This document shows positions 1 to 10,120 of a stretch of DNA of 64,000 nt, piece after piece. Origin of the DNA: Rhynchopus sp. YZ270_cl-10 (Eukaryota; Euglenozoa; Diplonemea; Diplonemida; Diplonemidae); contig OZ037880.1 of NCBI GenBank assembly GCA_964035575.1, positions 558,001 to 622,000 of the forward strand, in the 5' to 3' direction. How positions within the stretch are numbered: the first letter of the stretch is position 1; each line of letters starts with the position of its first letter. The notes below the pieces were generated by a model, which was not told the origin of the DNA, did no database searches, and worked only from the letters and a program-made list of their open reading frames with translations. Both the position numbers and the translations under genes were made by a program.

Positions 1-845
1 ATTTGAATAATTATTGGGGTCTAAATTGCTTATTTTGTGTCGCCACAAACGTTGCAATAAACCATCATTTTTTCCAAGGCAAAAGAAGACCGTTCTGTAA
101 CCAAAAACTCAAGCAAGACCGCTCTTTGTTCAGACAGACGGTTGGCGAGCGTCGTGTGTGTGTGTGTGTGTGTGTGTTTTCTTTTCTTTAATATCTTGGT
201 ACTTTGTGTATACTGATTGAAGGATGCAGATTTTATTCGTGTGGACACCCGAGGGGACGTGCCACGATGATACAAAGACTTTGTTATACAGATGCCTTTG
301 TCTTTCGACAAAAGGGGCACCTTTTTTTTGGGTTGGGAAAGTGTGGGAGGATATATCAGAAAAGCCTGCACGCGCCTGGTATGACGCAAGGGGGCAATAT
401 CTCATAAAATGAAAAGAAAGTGAAGTTTAGTGCAAAAACACCTCTTGGGCGCAGAGCACTCTGGTTATCGAACCCCAGAGTAGTACACTTGGGAGTTGTT
501 TACAGGGAAACTGCAAGCAGGCACAAGAAAACTTGGCACGATCCCTCTCGTGCACACATCTGAAGAACAGAAATAATTGGCAAGTGTGAACCCTTTTACA
601 AAGTGCTTAGCCACCCCTAAAATAAAGCGTTGAAAACGTGCTAAAAACGCATCCCATTCTAGCTCATGCAAAGGGTGGGCGTGAGTTGGTTATAAACAAC
701 AACAAAAAAATGGGTGAGTTTTTTTTGGTGAGCTGACGTTGCTGAGTAGCCCCTATAATAAAAAAGGTGAAGTCGATAGTGCAAAACGGCACCGCCGACA
801 CTGGCAACAGCTTTCCAAAAAACGTGAACAGTGCAAAATAAAGAA
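1..845. other. Non-coding AT-rich stretch
   Basis: I see no gene here. It contains a (GT)n run near 158-177 and two members of the dispersed CCTC-core hairpin repeats, near 204-255 and 418-482. The second ends in a CTCTGG...CCAGAG stem that superficially looks like a tRNA T-arm. Short open frames here are not protein-like. Confidence 0.6.
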
Positions 846-971
846 TCAGTCCTATTCGTGGTCCTTTACCCCCCCCCCCCCCCCCTTTGGGTCGGTGAAC
901 CGGAAATTTTGGAAAAAGGGGGGTAAAATAAGGGGGGGGGGGTAAAGGAGGGGTAAGGGGGGGGGGGGGGG

Positions 972-2173
972 GTAGGGGGTCCGACTGTGAGTAAAATTAC
1001 CGTACAAAAAACTCATTATTAAACTTCTGGTCATTTCCAAGGCAACTGCGGGTGAAAAACACCCTCAGAGTGGGTCACAGGGGGCCTGTGGGCCGAAAAA
1101 CGACCCAGAAGTCACCCCAGAATACAAAAAAATGGAAAAAAATAGTGAAAAAACGGCTTTTTTCAGGTTTTGGCCATATTGGGCAAAATAGCGATTTTTC
1201 AAGAAAAACCCAAAAAAGCGGTTATTTTTTGACATCACAAAGCCTCCTTTGGCACAAATATACCCCAAAAGTGGCCCGTGAGTCCATTCAAACCTGTTTT
1301 GGACATATTTGACACTTTTGGAAGTGTTTTTTTGGTGTTTTTACGTCAAAAAAAATACCTTGGCAATACCCTGACCGCGCTCCGGCAGCATTCCAGCATG
1401 CTGTTTGACCCATATAGGGGTCAAGAAATGGCCAAAAACCCCCGAAAAAGGACCCTGGGAGCCCAGATAGTTCCAAATTTCCACCACATCCCCACCCAAA
1501 CACCGCAAAAACACGACAGAAAATCGTCTTAAAAAACACACTTTTTTCAAAAAGGTCATTATGGAGCCTGTCTGACGACCTTTTTGAAAAAAGTGTGTTT
1601 TTTAAGACGATTTTCTGTCGTGTTTTTGCGGTGTTTGGGTGGGGATGTGGTGGAAATTTGGAACTATCTGGGCTCCCAGGGTCCTTTTTCAGGGGTTTTT
1701 GGCCATTTCTTGACCCCTATATGGGTCAAACAGCATGCTGGAATGCTGCCGGAGCGCGGTCAGGGTATTGCCAGGGTATTTTTTTTGACGTAAAAACACC
1801 AAAAAAACACTTCCAAAAGTGTCAAATATGTCCAAAACAGGTTGGAATGGACTCACGGGCCACTTTTGGGGTATATTTGTGCCAAAGGAGGCTTTGTGAT
1901 GTCAAAAAATAACCGTTTTTTTGGGTTTTTCTTGAAAAATCGCTATTTTGCCCAATATGGCCAAAACCTGAAAAAAGCCGTTTTTTCACTATTTTTTTCC
2001 ATTTTTTTGTATTCTGGGGTGACTTCTGGGTCGTTTTTCGGCCCACAGGCCCCCTGTGACCCACTCTGAGGGTGTTTTTCACCCGCAGTTGCCTTGGAAA
2101 TGACCAGAAGTTTAATAATGAGTTTTTTGTACGAAATTTTATACACAAGTCTATTAGGAGTCGGACCCCCTAG
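972..2173. mobile_element. Giant foldback (long inverted repeat) element
   Basis: The left arm (972-1557) and right arm (1577-2173) are near-perfect reverse complements of about 590 bp around a 19-bp spacer. I see only a few mismatches and small indels, plus a divergent patch near the outer end. Both outer ends abut long G runs next to a GGGGGTCCGAC sequence. There is no plausible coding capacity; the open frames in the two arms mirror each other. The structure fits a foldback-type DNA element or a recent inverted duplication. A transcript would fold into a very long double-stranded hairpin. Near-identity of the arms implies recent origin or correction by conversion. Confidence 0.85.
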
Positions 2174-2202
2174 GGGGGGGGGGGGGGGGTAAAGGACCAT
2201 GT

Positions 2203-2418
2203 TACACGACGGTGATGTAACGGGTGTTACAAGTGGAGTTACAAGTGAGTTACATGTAACTTTTGTTACATGTAACTCACTTGTAACTCACTTGTAACCC
2301 ACCAGTTACAACCTGATTTTGCCTGTAATTCATGTATCCCACTTGTAACTCACTTGTAACTCACTTGTAACGTTACATGTAACTTCACTTGTAATGTACT
2401 GTACATCACCGTCGTGTA
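2203..2418. mobile_element. 216-bp MITE with 17-bp perfect TIRs
   Basis: The ends are a perfect inverted repeat, TACACGACGGTGATGTA at 2203-2219 and its complement at 2402-2418. The interior is built almost wholly from short palindromic units of the type TTACAAGTGAG and TTACATGTAAC, in both orientations. It has no coding potential. It is a miniature inverted-repeat element; the family is not recognised, and no clean target duplication is visible. Confidence 0.75.
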
Positions 2419-2638
2419 TGGGTTTGGTCATGTTTTTGGGTGGGAAGGGGGTACTTTTTCATACACCGTGGGGTGAAATTTTGTACAACACAGTGTGACG
2501 ACACATGATCTAATGATAAATGTATCGTCTGAAAAAAAATTCTCACCTCCTTGCGACCTCGCAAGTGGGCATGAATCATGGAAATCCACATCATCCACAT
2601 CATCTTTCTGCCCGTGCCTGTATCATGACTGGTCAGGG

Positions 2639-3354
2639 ATGACGATGTTGCCTCAGATTCCGTGAGGTGTCCCAAACGTATCGCCCACGCAGCACAAACG
2701 TACCCACCTGCACCCATCTACCTGCACACCCGATGAAAAACAGGGGTGAAGAATTATTTGCACTTTACCCCTTTCCTCATTTCGAGCTTGTCTCCAGCTT
2801 CAAATCAGACCAGTCCTACAGTCTCCGGATGTACGACCCGCTGAACACATCAGCCCCTCCCAGCAAACCATCAAACAATACAGGTATGCGCTGCATTATG
2901 TGAAACTATCACCCCATAATTACACGACGGGTGGTGTTTTGTCACGAGGGACCTAAACCCCCTCGCTTCGCTCGTGGGTTTAGGTCCCTCGTGGCAAAAC
3001 ACCACCTGGCGTGTCGCGGTGATAATTACCCAAAAATTGCCTGGTGGCTGGTACTTTACCCCCCCAGGGGGGTAAAGTACCAGCCACAACAGGGTACTAT
3101 AAGGGGGGGGGGGGGGGTAAAGTACCATGTTATTTTGGCCTGAACCATTTTTTTCTGAAAAAGGGGGTAAAATAAGGGGGGGGGGGGGGGTAAAGGAAGG
3201 GGGGGGGGGGGGGGGGGTAAATGACCACGAATAGGACTGATAAAAATAAAGGAATATTTCAATCACCCCCCTCCTTCTCTTTCACTGAAGGACTTTGATG
3301 AACGTATAAGGAATTATCGCTGCAAAGTCTTTTAATGGAGCGGCCTCCCCCTGA
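2639..3354 (+). CDS. Tentative small spliced gene, unknown function
   Basis: This is the only candidate protein gene on the plus strand. Proposed exons are 2639-2661, 2744-2883 and 3311-3354, giving 68 residues with phases that agree at both junctions. The middle exon looks protein-like (EELFALYPFPHFEL, then a Ser/Pro-rich stretch) and ends in a GTATGC donor. The first donor (GTGAGG) and last acceptor (ATAAG) are weaker. The second intron holds a hairpin element and G-run repeats, and most of the gene lies between the inverted ends noted at 846 and 3240. I do not recognise the product. The middle exon is more secure than the two outer ones. Confidence 0.3.
2922..3014. repeat. Short hairpin element
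   Basis: Arms of about 39 bp (2922-2960 and 2976-3014) with few mismatches surround a 15-bp loop that is itself palindromic (CTCGCTTCGCTCG). It begins with the same ACACGACGG seen at the ends of the MITE at 2203. A separate palindrome with a GGTACTTTACCCC arm follows at 3045-3086. Confidence 0.6.
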
Positions 3355-4013
3355 GCAAGGTGGCAAAGAGCAAAGAGAAGCAGGGGAAAGCTTCTCTCTG
3401 GGAGAAGTAGGTATGTGAGCAATCGGCGAACTATGCATGTTACCGGGTCACATGGCCACCGTGCGGCAAAACTAAAACGGGATGGAGGGGGGGGGGAAGA
3501 CGAACCTAACTGGGTTATGAGCAAAAAAAAACCCCCAGCAGAGAACAGTACACATTACTATTGTAGTTTTTGTTTTGTTTTGTTTTCGTGGGGCAATGTG
3601 ACAATTCTGCTTTCTTTCTTGTGTACCATTTTCTAAAAAAAAAAAAAAAATGGGTGGGGATTGGTAGATCTAATTGTCACCTAAATATTACCCTATAAAA
3701 TTGTGTGAAAAAAAACGTCGTTTTTTTTTAGCAACCCAACCAACAGGTGGGTTCTGTACTCAAATATGTAGGATCAAAATTAATTTCACAATACTTTCAA
3801 ATCAAAAGAAAGTACAAAGGACGTTCTTATACAGATACATCCACTCGTTTTTTATTATCTTCAAAAAGAAAAAAAATACAGACTGGGATTTGTTTTGTGT
3901 GTTCAAAGAACCAAACTGAATGGGGTTATTTTTTTGTTTTTTTTTTGTTTTCCTTTGGCACCAGCGGTGTGTATTATCGCCTTCTGTACTCACCTGGGCT
4001 GCTGTCGTTATAC
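3355..4013. other. Non-coding gap
   Basis: AT-rich with A and T homopolymers. No exon chain with usable splice sites was found, and no repeat element with clear ends. Confidence 0.5.
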
Positions 4014-5109
4014 ATACAATGCAACGAGGCCGAGTCGGCCTCGCCAAGGCCTGAAAATAAATACTCAGGCGTGCCTGAGGCGTACTCGGGATTAGTTACG
4101 TTTAAGTACGCCTCAGGCACGCCTGAGTATATTTATATTTCTTACCAGCATTTTGGTCATGAACAAAAAAGTATTTACCCCCAAATTTTGTGGTTTTCGA
4201 TTCAGAGGTAGCAAAATCTTTCAAATGCGGGGTCGCACGATGAAAAATGCGCCTCTGGGCCGAGCGAGTCGAAAAAATGAAAAGGGTTCGCTAAGCCTTG
4301 GTGCTGATGATATATATTTTGGTGGTACCTTCGGGTATTTCATTGATTCAAGAATCATTGGAAACAAATTTCGGGGGTGCTTTTCGACTAGGTCCCTTCG
4401 GGCCCAACTTGATGCAAGACGGAAGAGGCTCATGCAAGGCTGGACCCTCTAACACTAGAGAGATCCCATCGAGATCCCAGAATTTTACACAGGCCTCCTT
4501 GATCCACAGACCACAGCTCTATTTTTAGTACAACTATGGGGTGACCAACGGACTTTTTTACACATACCCGAGGTATGACTCATCTTCTGCGAAGCCTCTT
4601 TTTAGGAGGCAGTTTACTGTAAGCAGTAACCATGATATTTTTACACAAAAAATATCTTGCGACCCCGCAATTTTCTCAGCAGGACACCGAAAGTTAATTT
4701 CAGCACATTTCAGGGGGCGGAGGAAATACATAGCATGCCTTAGAAACGTGATGACCTGTGCATAATAATTTTATATATCAGCAGAAATATGAAACCGGGT
4801 ATACTTTCCCCTGGTTTTTGGTACAAACTTAAAGTCACGCATTTTTTGCTAAAAAAATTGTCCGACCCCGGAATTTTTTCAGATTGCTCCGGAAATGCAT
4901 CAGAGGCCCTTTTTGCGGGGAAAAAATACACACCAGGCGCCTGAAACGCAAGTATGTGTTGATATATACTCAGGCGCGCCTGAGGCGTACTTAAACGTAA
5001 CTAATCCCGAGTACGCCTCAGGCACGCCTCAGTGACGCCTCAGGCACGCCTCAGATATATTTTCCAGACATGAGTATTTTCAGGCGTACCCGGCCTCGTT
5101 GCATTGTAT
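4014..5109. mobile_element. 1.1-kb element with long terminal inverted repeats
   Basis: The outer ends match as inverted repeats (ATACAATGCAACGAGGCC at 4014-4031 and its complement ending at 5109). Longer terminal regions (about 4014-4140 and 4955-5109) are also inverted copies built from GTACGCCTCAGGCACGCCT-type palindromes. The roughly 800-bp middle has no protein-like frame. It is a non-autonomous DNA transposon or foldback element; no transposase is present in the window. Confidence 0.7.
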
Positions 5110-5503
5110 GGTTATAGGTTTCGTTTTTTTTTTTTTTTTGCTTTCAGGAAGGGGGGAGAGAAACGTGCCTCTCGTGAATACACATAAAAAAACAAAAAAC
5201 AAATGAAAATTTTGATAAGATGACCCCACGACTCTTGTGTATGGTCACCTAAAAAAGGGGGGGGGGGGGGGGGGTGCTTGTGTACAGACAGCTACGTTGC
5301 ATTGCAGAAGTACTGTTGGTGAACCCCCCGCTGTGGTTGTTATTGGTTTCGTTTTTTTTTTTTTTTTTTTTTTTTGAAAAATTGGAAATGAGTAACAAAG
5401 AGGGGGGGTATTCAGTCGCAAAAAAGAAGAGAAAAAAGATAAAAGGAAAAAGGAAAAACGGAAAAATCATCACTCCCTCCTACCCAATTAAGAAAAAATT
5501 TAT

Positions 5504-5543
5504 AAGATGAACCAAGCCTCGAGTGCTTAGTCTTAGTCACCTT
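5504..5543. repeat. CCTC-core hairpin repeat (family 1)
   Basis: Reads AAGATGA...AAGCCTCGAG...CTTAGTCACCTT. Head and tail pair as an imperfect stem that leaves the GCCTC core in the loop. It is a clear example of a family with more than twenty copies in this window. Confidence 0.55.
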
Positions 5544-5888
5544 AATTAAAGAGGACGAACCAGGAAATAATTACAAAATGAGGTGAGATGGGGAATGATT
5601 TTCAGTGGGCTTTAAAAAAAAAAAAAATAAACAAACCAAAAGTAGAGTTGAAATACAAAGCCCTCTCGTGAACAGTGTATCTCACAAACAAAACAAAAAC
5701 GCTAAGAAGGACGAGACTCTGCACCAGAGCTAGGTTAGGATTGTTTACAGAGCTGCACACACCTCATCTTTTCGTTATTGTTTTTGAAATTTTATTTATT
5801 TGAAAAATTTTTTTTGCGCAAAATCTCGCTTTGTTGTCCATCAACGCTCACCTCTCGCTCTAAATAATTTTGAGAAATAAAAAATTGT

Positions 5889-5920
5889 AAGATGAATGTG
5901 CCTCACGTGCGCACACATCT
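5889..5920. repeat. CCTC-core hairpin repeat (family 1)
   Basis: AAGATGAATGTGC pairs with GCACACATCT around a CCTCACGTG loop. It shows the second tail type (ACATCT instead of TCACCTT), with arms that co-vary to keep the stem. Confidence 0.55.
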
Positions 5921-6212
5921 AAAAAAATCAATGGGGGGTTTGATTGTGTGAGGGTCGGGAGTACAGGTAGACCACGACCCACCTACATCGGATATAGTGT
6001 ATAAACGTATGGGCAAAGCGGGTGACTAAATGAGGGGTTTTTGGGGGTGTGGGTAGGGGGGTATTTAATTGCACGAACGACTCAGAAAGGTGTTCTTTGT
6101 GCATCACAAGTTAAAAAAAGGTGTGTGTTGTGATTGTGTGTGTGTACTGTGTTCCATACCGTAGAATGGACACAAAAAAGAGAAAAAAAAGAAGAAAAAA
6201 AGAGACAGAATT

Positions 6213-6715
6213 TCACTCTAGTCCAAAGATCAAGCCTTCCTCGTTGTCGACAATTGCAGCTTCGGTGCTTTGGGTGTCGGTCGCATCCAAAGTCCCAAAC
6301 CGTTCTTGCCGTTCCAAAGGTGTGCGTGTCTTGCGGCTGTTAGAAAAAAAAAAGTATTTCAATGTAATATGATGCAATCGATAAATTGATAAAAAGAAAG
6401 TTTCCATGAAAAGCCAGCGTGAAGTAGTAGTCCAATTATGTACCTTTGGTACATAATTGGTGGGGGGGTGGACACCCAACCGCCCTACATCCAGTTCGTG
6501 GTTTGCATCAAGAAAAGGTTGTCAGATAGAATCAGCTCCACGACGTTGCACAAAAGTTGCCTCAAATAACCCATCTCAGATGGGGAGAGAGAGAAAAAAA
6601 AACCCCTCATGTTGCCATACTCTGCTGCACCAATCCTCACTGCAGGGCAGGGCACGTCGAGTCTTCCGTCTTCAGATTCGTTCTCGCGAAGGTTGTTACC
6701 CATCTTTGTTTCCAT
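6213..6715 (-). CDS. Small spliced protein, unknown function
   Basis: Proposed exons in transcript order are 6715-6621, 6560-6489 and 6336-6213. They give 96 residues with matching phases and a TGA stop. The last exon is clearly protein-like (RKTRTPLERQERFG, then an acidic tail ending FGLE). The middle exon reads as a hydrophobic helix (QLLCNVVELILSDNLF). Donors are GTATGG and GTAGGG. The start is uncertain: an in-frame ATG at 6769 would add 18 residues. The second intron contains a piece of a repeat seen again near 30645 and 52402 (GGTGGACACCC...TTCGTGGTTT). I recognise no family. The last exon is the most reliable part. Confidence 0.55.
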
Positions 6716-7043
6716 GACCGACACCGTAGGTGTCGTTGAGATGTACTTGCAGCTAACAGCTCGCCTCATTGTATTGAAAGGTGCGGAATTGTTGCTGTCC
6801 TGCCTTTGTTCTAAACCGTTAGGGTTTATTTGGTGCTCTTTTTGTTTATTTTTTTTTCTGTTTCTTTTCACAACTCTCTCTCTCTCTCTCTGCTTAGTGT
6901 ATAGGGGTGGTTTTTGCAGTTGTGTTGTGTGCTGCCTGTAGAAGATGTATTGGGTGTTTGAGGGTTGACGTACTTTAAAAAAAAAGCTCTTTTTTTTTCT
7001 AATCTAACGGCAAATGAGAACAAAAAAAAATTGAAAAAATATT

Positions 7044-9074
7044 TCAGTGTGGTTTGAACACTGCGCTTGCAGGGTATGGTGGGTAGGAGTCTAAGATGGA
7101 CCCGACTCCGTCGCTGAGTCTTTTCTGCTCGAGATGTTTTTCGTAGTGCGGCATTGGGATGGAGGGGGTGTCGGAGGGGACGGGGGGGCGGCGGGGCGGG
7201 CTGATCTGTCTGAGAAGGGGGTCGCCGAGCTTCGCTGCAGCGATGCCTTGGTAGCGCATGCTTTTGAGCTCGTTGTGGTCCCAGAGGTCACGTGAGGTCC
7301 CCCATGGGATGCGCACTGTCACCTCCGTCCCCTTCCGCACCACCACAGTCCCACTGTGCACCACTTCCTTCTCCACTTCCGCCACAACAAAGTCGTCCAA
7401 CCTCCCGTACAAACACTCCGCCAACAAATCAGGGGGCACCGGGTAAAACTTCTTAAACCACGTCCCCTCGGTACCTAGCTGCACATTCTGCAGTACATCC
7501 GCCGCAGCCTTCTCTATGTCCGCAGGGGTCGCATGCTCCTCCACAGTGTACTCAATGAGAAGCATGTTCGGCTTGCCGTCGCGGTTGCTCCGACTGAGGG
7601 AGAGGACCACGCCGTCCAGCGAGCTGCGTTCGTTGTCCCCAACGTACTCACCAACCCGCTTCATGACGTGCTGGTGGTATACGTAGAACATAGACTCCAT
7701 GTCGAGGCTCGGGTTGATGGTTGATGATTTGCGTTGCAACGTTCCTTCCAAGTTTGCGCTAGTATTGGACTGTGCGTCTTCTGCAGGGGTGCTGTCTGGT
7801 GGTGCATCCCCAGGGGCTGTGAGGATTGGGAGAAGGGGGAGCACTTCGTCAAAGTGGCGTTGTCCTTGTTGGCAGCCGTCGTGGATGACGTCGAGCACTG
7901 CATCGGCAATGCGTTTCGCGAGGTTGTCGATGCGCTGCAGGCTTGCCGCATCAAGGGTCAGCAGCTTCTGGTCGAACGACTGCGACAGACAGTACACAAT
8001 GCGAGAAATGGACCGGTACTTCCGTTGCCGCGTCACCTTCGCTGCGATGCCACCTGGCTCCCACTTCGTGGACGCGCTGTTGTACACCATCCAATTCTTC
8101 ACCAAATCCGGCGTGACGATACCAAACTGCGCTATCACACCTGCCGACCCTAGGTCGCTCACAGCAGCCGAATCCATTGCAGACATCCAACCGCTTCCGC
8201 TCTCTGCCCTTCCCACCATCCACGACTCCCCTCGGAAGAGCTCGATTTTGGGGTTCCCCTCATGCGCGTAGAGGGGGTATAGGTTGTGTGCACCGGAGAT
8301 GTTGTAGGTGGCTTGGAGGGCGGGGTTGGGCTTGCATTCTAGATAGAGCGCGGGGGGGACGTAGGAGACTTGGAGCTGTGATGTGGAGATGTCTGCCCAT
8401 TCTGTGGTCTCTCTGTCGTAGCACGACCACGCGGCGCAGCTGTGTGGCATGGGTGGGAGAGGTGCGGCGAACGGAGGCATGCCAGCCGCACACCGCCCCC
8501 ACGGGAGTTGCTGCGCATTGCTGCTCACCTTGCTCGCAAGCCACCCCTCATCACTCTCCCGCCCCGGCCCCAGCAGCCACTGCCCCGTCGCCAACGCACG
8601 CAGACACGCCCCATCCCCTTTCCTCTCCCACACAGGAAGGCCATTCACCTCATCTTCTTGCATCTGATACCACCCAGTCACCCCAGGGTTCACGGTGCAC
8701 CGTACCCACAGATCGGCGGGGTAGACATCTGGGGGTAAATCATGTTCGAGGAGAAGAGTGTAGGACCCGAGCTCGCCGAGGCCAGGGTATGCAAGGTAGC
8801 CTAGGTCGGCGAGAAGGGATTCGATGCGGTGTTGCACTTTGTCGGGTTGGTCGATGGGGGTTTTGATCTGGATGATTTTGGTTTCGTTGGGTTCGGTGCG
8901 CAGCAAACGGCGGACAATCGCATCAGCCTCGCTGTCAATCGCTTCTTGGATGACCTTCGACAGATCCACTTCGCCTGACAGCGAAAACGGTGCCTCCTCA
9001 CCAGCTTGCGTGCCTGAGAGCACCTCCTCCACGTCAGTCAACTGCGAAACATCGCTCAACGTTTCATCCGCCAT
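7044..9074 (-). CDS. 676-aa intronless protein, unknown function
   Basis: One uninterrupted frame, starting at the ATG for MADETLSD. The open frame runs further upstream, but that part is low-complexity 5' leader. The N-terminal 70 residues are acidic. Around residues 130-185 there is a Trp/Gly-rich segment of the form GWYQM...GLPVWE...GQWLLG...GWLAS, and a weaker copy follows near 240-340. Such repeats occur in many protist proteins without a known role. The middle has a linker rich in Ser, Pro and Ala, and the end is Pro-rich (PPRRPPVPSD). I see no signal peptide, membrane helix or catalytic motif. GC-rich codon use matches neighbouring genes, so I take it as an expressed host gene of unknown function. 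Confidence 0.8.
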   Translation of the reverse strand: MADETLSDVSQLTDVEEVLSGTQAGEEAPFSLSGEVDLSKVIQEAIDSEADAIVRRLLRTEPNETKIIQIKTPIDQPDKVQHRIESLLADLGYLAYPGLGELGSYTLLLEHDLPPDVYPADLWVRCTVNPGVTGWYQMQEDEVNGLPVWERKGDGACLRALATGQWLLGPGRESDEGWLASKVSSNAQQLPWGRCAAGMPPFAAPLPPMPHSCAAWSCYDRETTEWADISTSQLQVSYVPPALYLECKPNPALQATYNISGAHNLYPLYAHEGNPKIELFRGESWMVGRAESGSGWMSAMDSAAVSDLGSAGVIAQFGIVTPDLVKNWMVYNSASTKWEPGGIAAKVTRQRKYRSISRIVYCLSQSFDQKLLTLDAASLQRIDNLAKRIADAVLDVIHDGCQQGQRHFDEVLPLLPILTAPGDAPPDSTPAEDAQSNTSANLEGTLQRKSSTINPSLDMESMFYVYHQHVMKRVGEYVGDNERSSLDGVVLSLSRSNRDGKPNMLLIEYTVEEHATPADIEKAAADVLQNVQLGTEGTWFKKFYPVPPDLLAECLYGRLDDFVVAEVEKEVVHSGTVVVRKGTEVTVRIPWGTSRDLWDHNELKSMRYQGIAAAKLGDPLLRQISPPRRPPVPSDTPSIPMPHYEKHLEQKRLSDGVGSILDSYPPYPASAVFKPH

Positions 9075-10120
9075 AGAAAAATTCCAAAAATTCCAAAAAC
9101 TCCAAAAACGGTGTATTCTGTGAAATGCTTTGCTAAGAGCGTTGAGGGGGAGAAGAATAGAAGAAGAAGTTGATTTGCAATACAAAGCCTTCTCATGGCT
9201 GAGCACCAATAGAATGAATGGGGGGAAGGAAAAAGGGGACTGTATCATTTTTTTTTTTTTTTTTCGTTTGTGAGGAAAGGTTGGGTGTTTGTTTCGGGAA
9301 CTTACCTTTTTTTTTGACAATGACGTGTAATATGAGTTAGTTTTGTAGCAACCCATATTCCATCTCAAAAAAAAAAAGGTATTTGGTAAGCTGCCCGTTT
9401 TGTTTTTTACTTTTTACTTTTCTGCCTTTTTCCCACAAACAAGGGGGATACACGGGGTTTCGTTCCGAAGGGGGAGGGAGGTTTACATTTACAACTAGCG
9501 CGAGAGGAAAATAGGGAGTACCAGGAAAGAGCAGTTGATCGTGCAAACGCCTCACCGGACCTGGCAGACGCAAGGGCACTGGAAGTAAAGGAAAAAAAAA
9601 AACGTTTCTAAGATGAAACCTACGCCTCTCGTCGCTTTTAGCCACCTTAGTAAATCGTCTGGGATAGGGGGGGGATCGAGTTTTTTTTTGAAAACTTGGT
9701 TGTTTTAGTGTAGACACCCGAAGATGAACTCCACTATTTTTCTTCTTTGTTCCTTCTTCTAACAACAACCAATTCATTAAGAATTGGGCCCCTTCCTTTG
9801 TAAGGAATATCATTGCTACATCGAGGTGCTGTCTTCTTATCACCTCGCTCTACAGACATAAACAACACATACACAATACAGTCCCGCCCCCTTCACAGGT
9901 AAACAGCTTTTTTTTTGGGCCGTTTTCTAAACACACTTCAAAAAAAACACTATAAAAAACTAAACAACGCGCACAGAACAAAACAACGTTGTGGCGTAAA
10001 GAGAATCCTATGGGGCGGTCATTGACCATCCACAGGATGGGGGAATGTTTCAAATTGTGGGGGAAAACTGGAATACCGCCTGCATTGCGTATACGTACAA
10101 CACTACAGTATGCACAGAGT
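9075..10120. other. Intergenic gap
   Basis: No gene seen. It contains hairpin repeats at 9166-9195 (family 2), 9610-9648 (family 1) and about 9680-9745. The last is the TAGTGTAGACACCCGA...TCCACTA type, which recurs near 19402, 31732 and 48095. Confidence 0.6.

Larger units (their letters stand above)
5110..6212. other. Non-coding gap rich in hairpin repeats
   Basis: No gene seen. It has long T, A and G runs and at least four CCTC-core hairpins (5161-5184, 5217-5250, 5504-5543, 5889-5920), plus one member of the ATACAAAGCCCTCTCGTG family at 5650-5683. Confidence 0.6.

Noticed and set aside
158-177. Open frames with poly-Val/Cys or His/Thr runs
   Set aside because: They are translations of a (GT)n microsatellite.
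440-482. tRNA-like sequence (GGTTATCGAACCCC with flanking pairs)
   Set aside because: Only the T-arm-like part is present. No acceptor stem, D-arm or anticodon arm fits, and it matches the dispersed hairpin repeats better.
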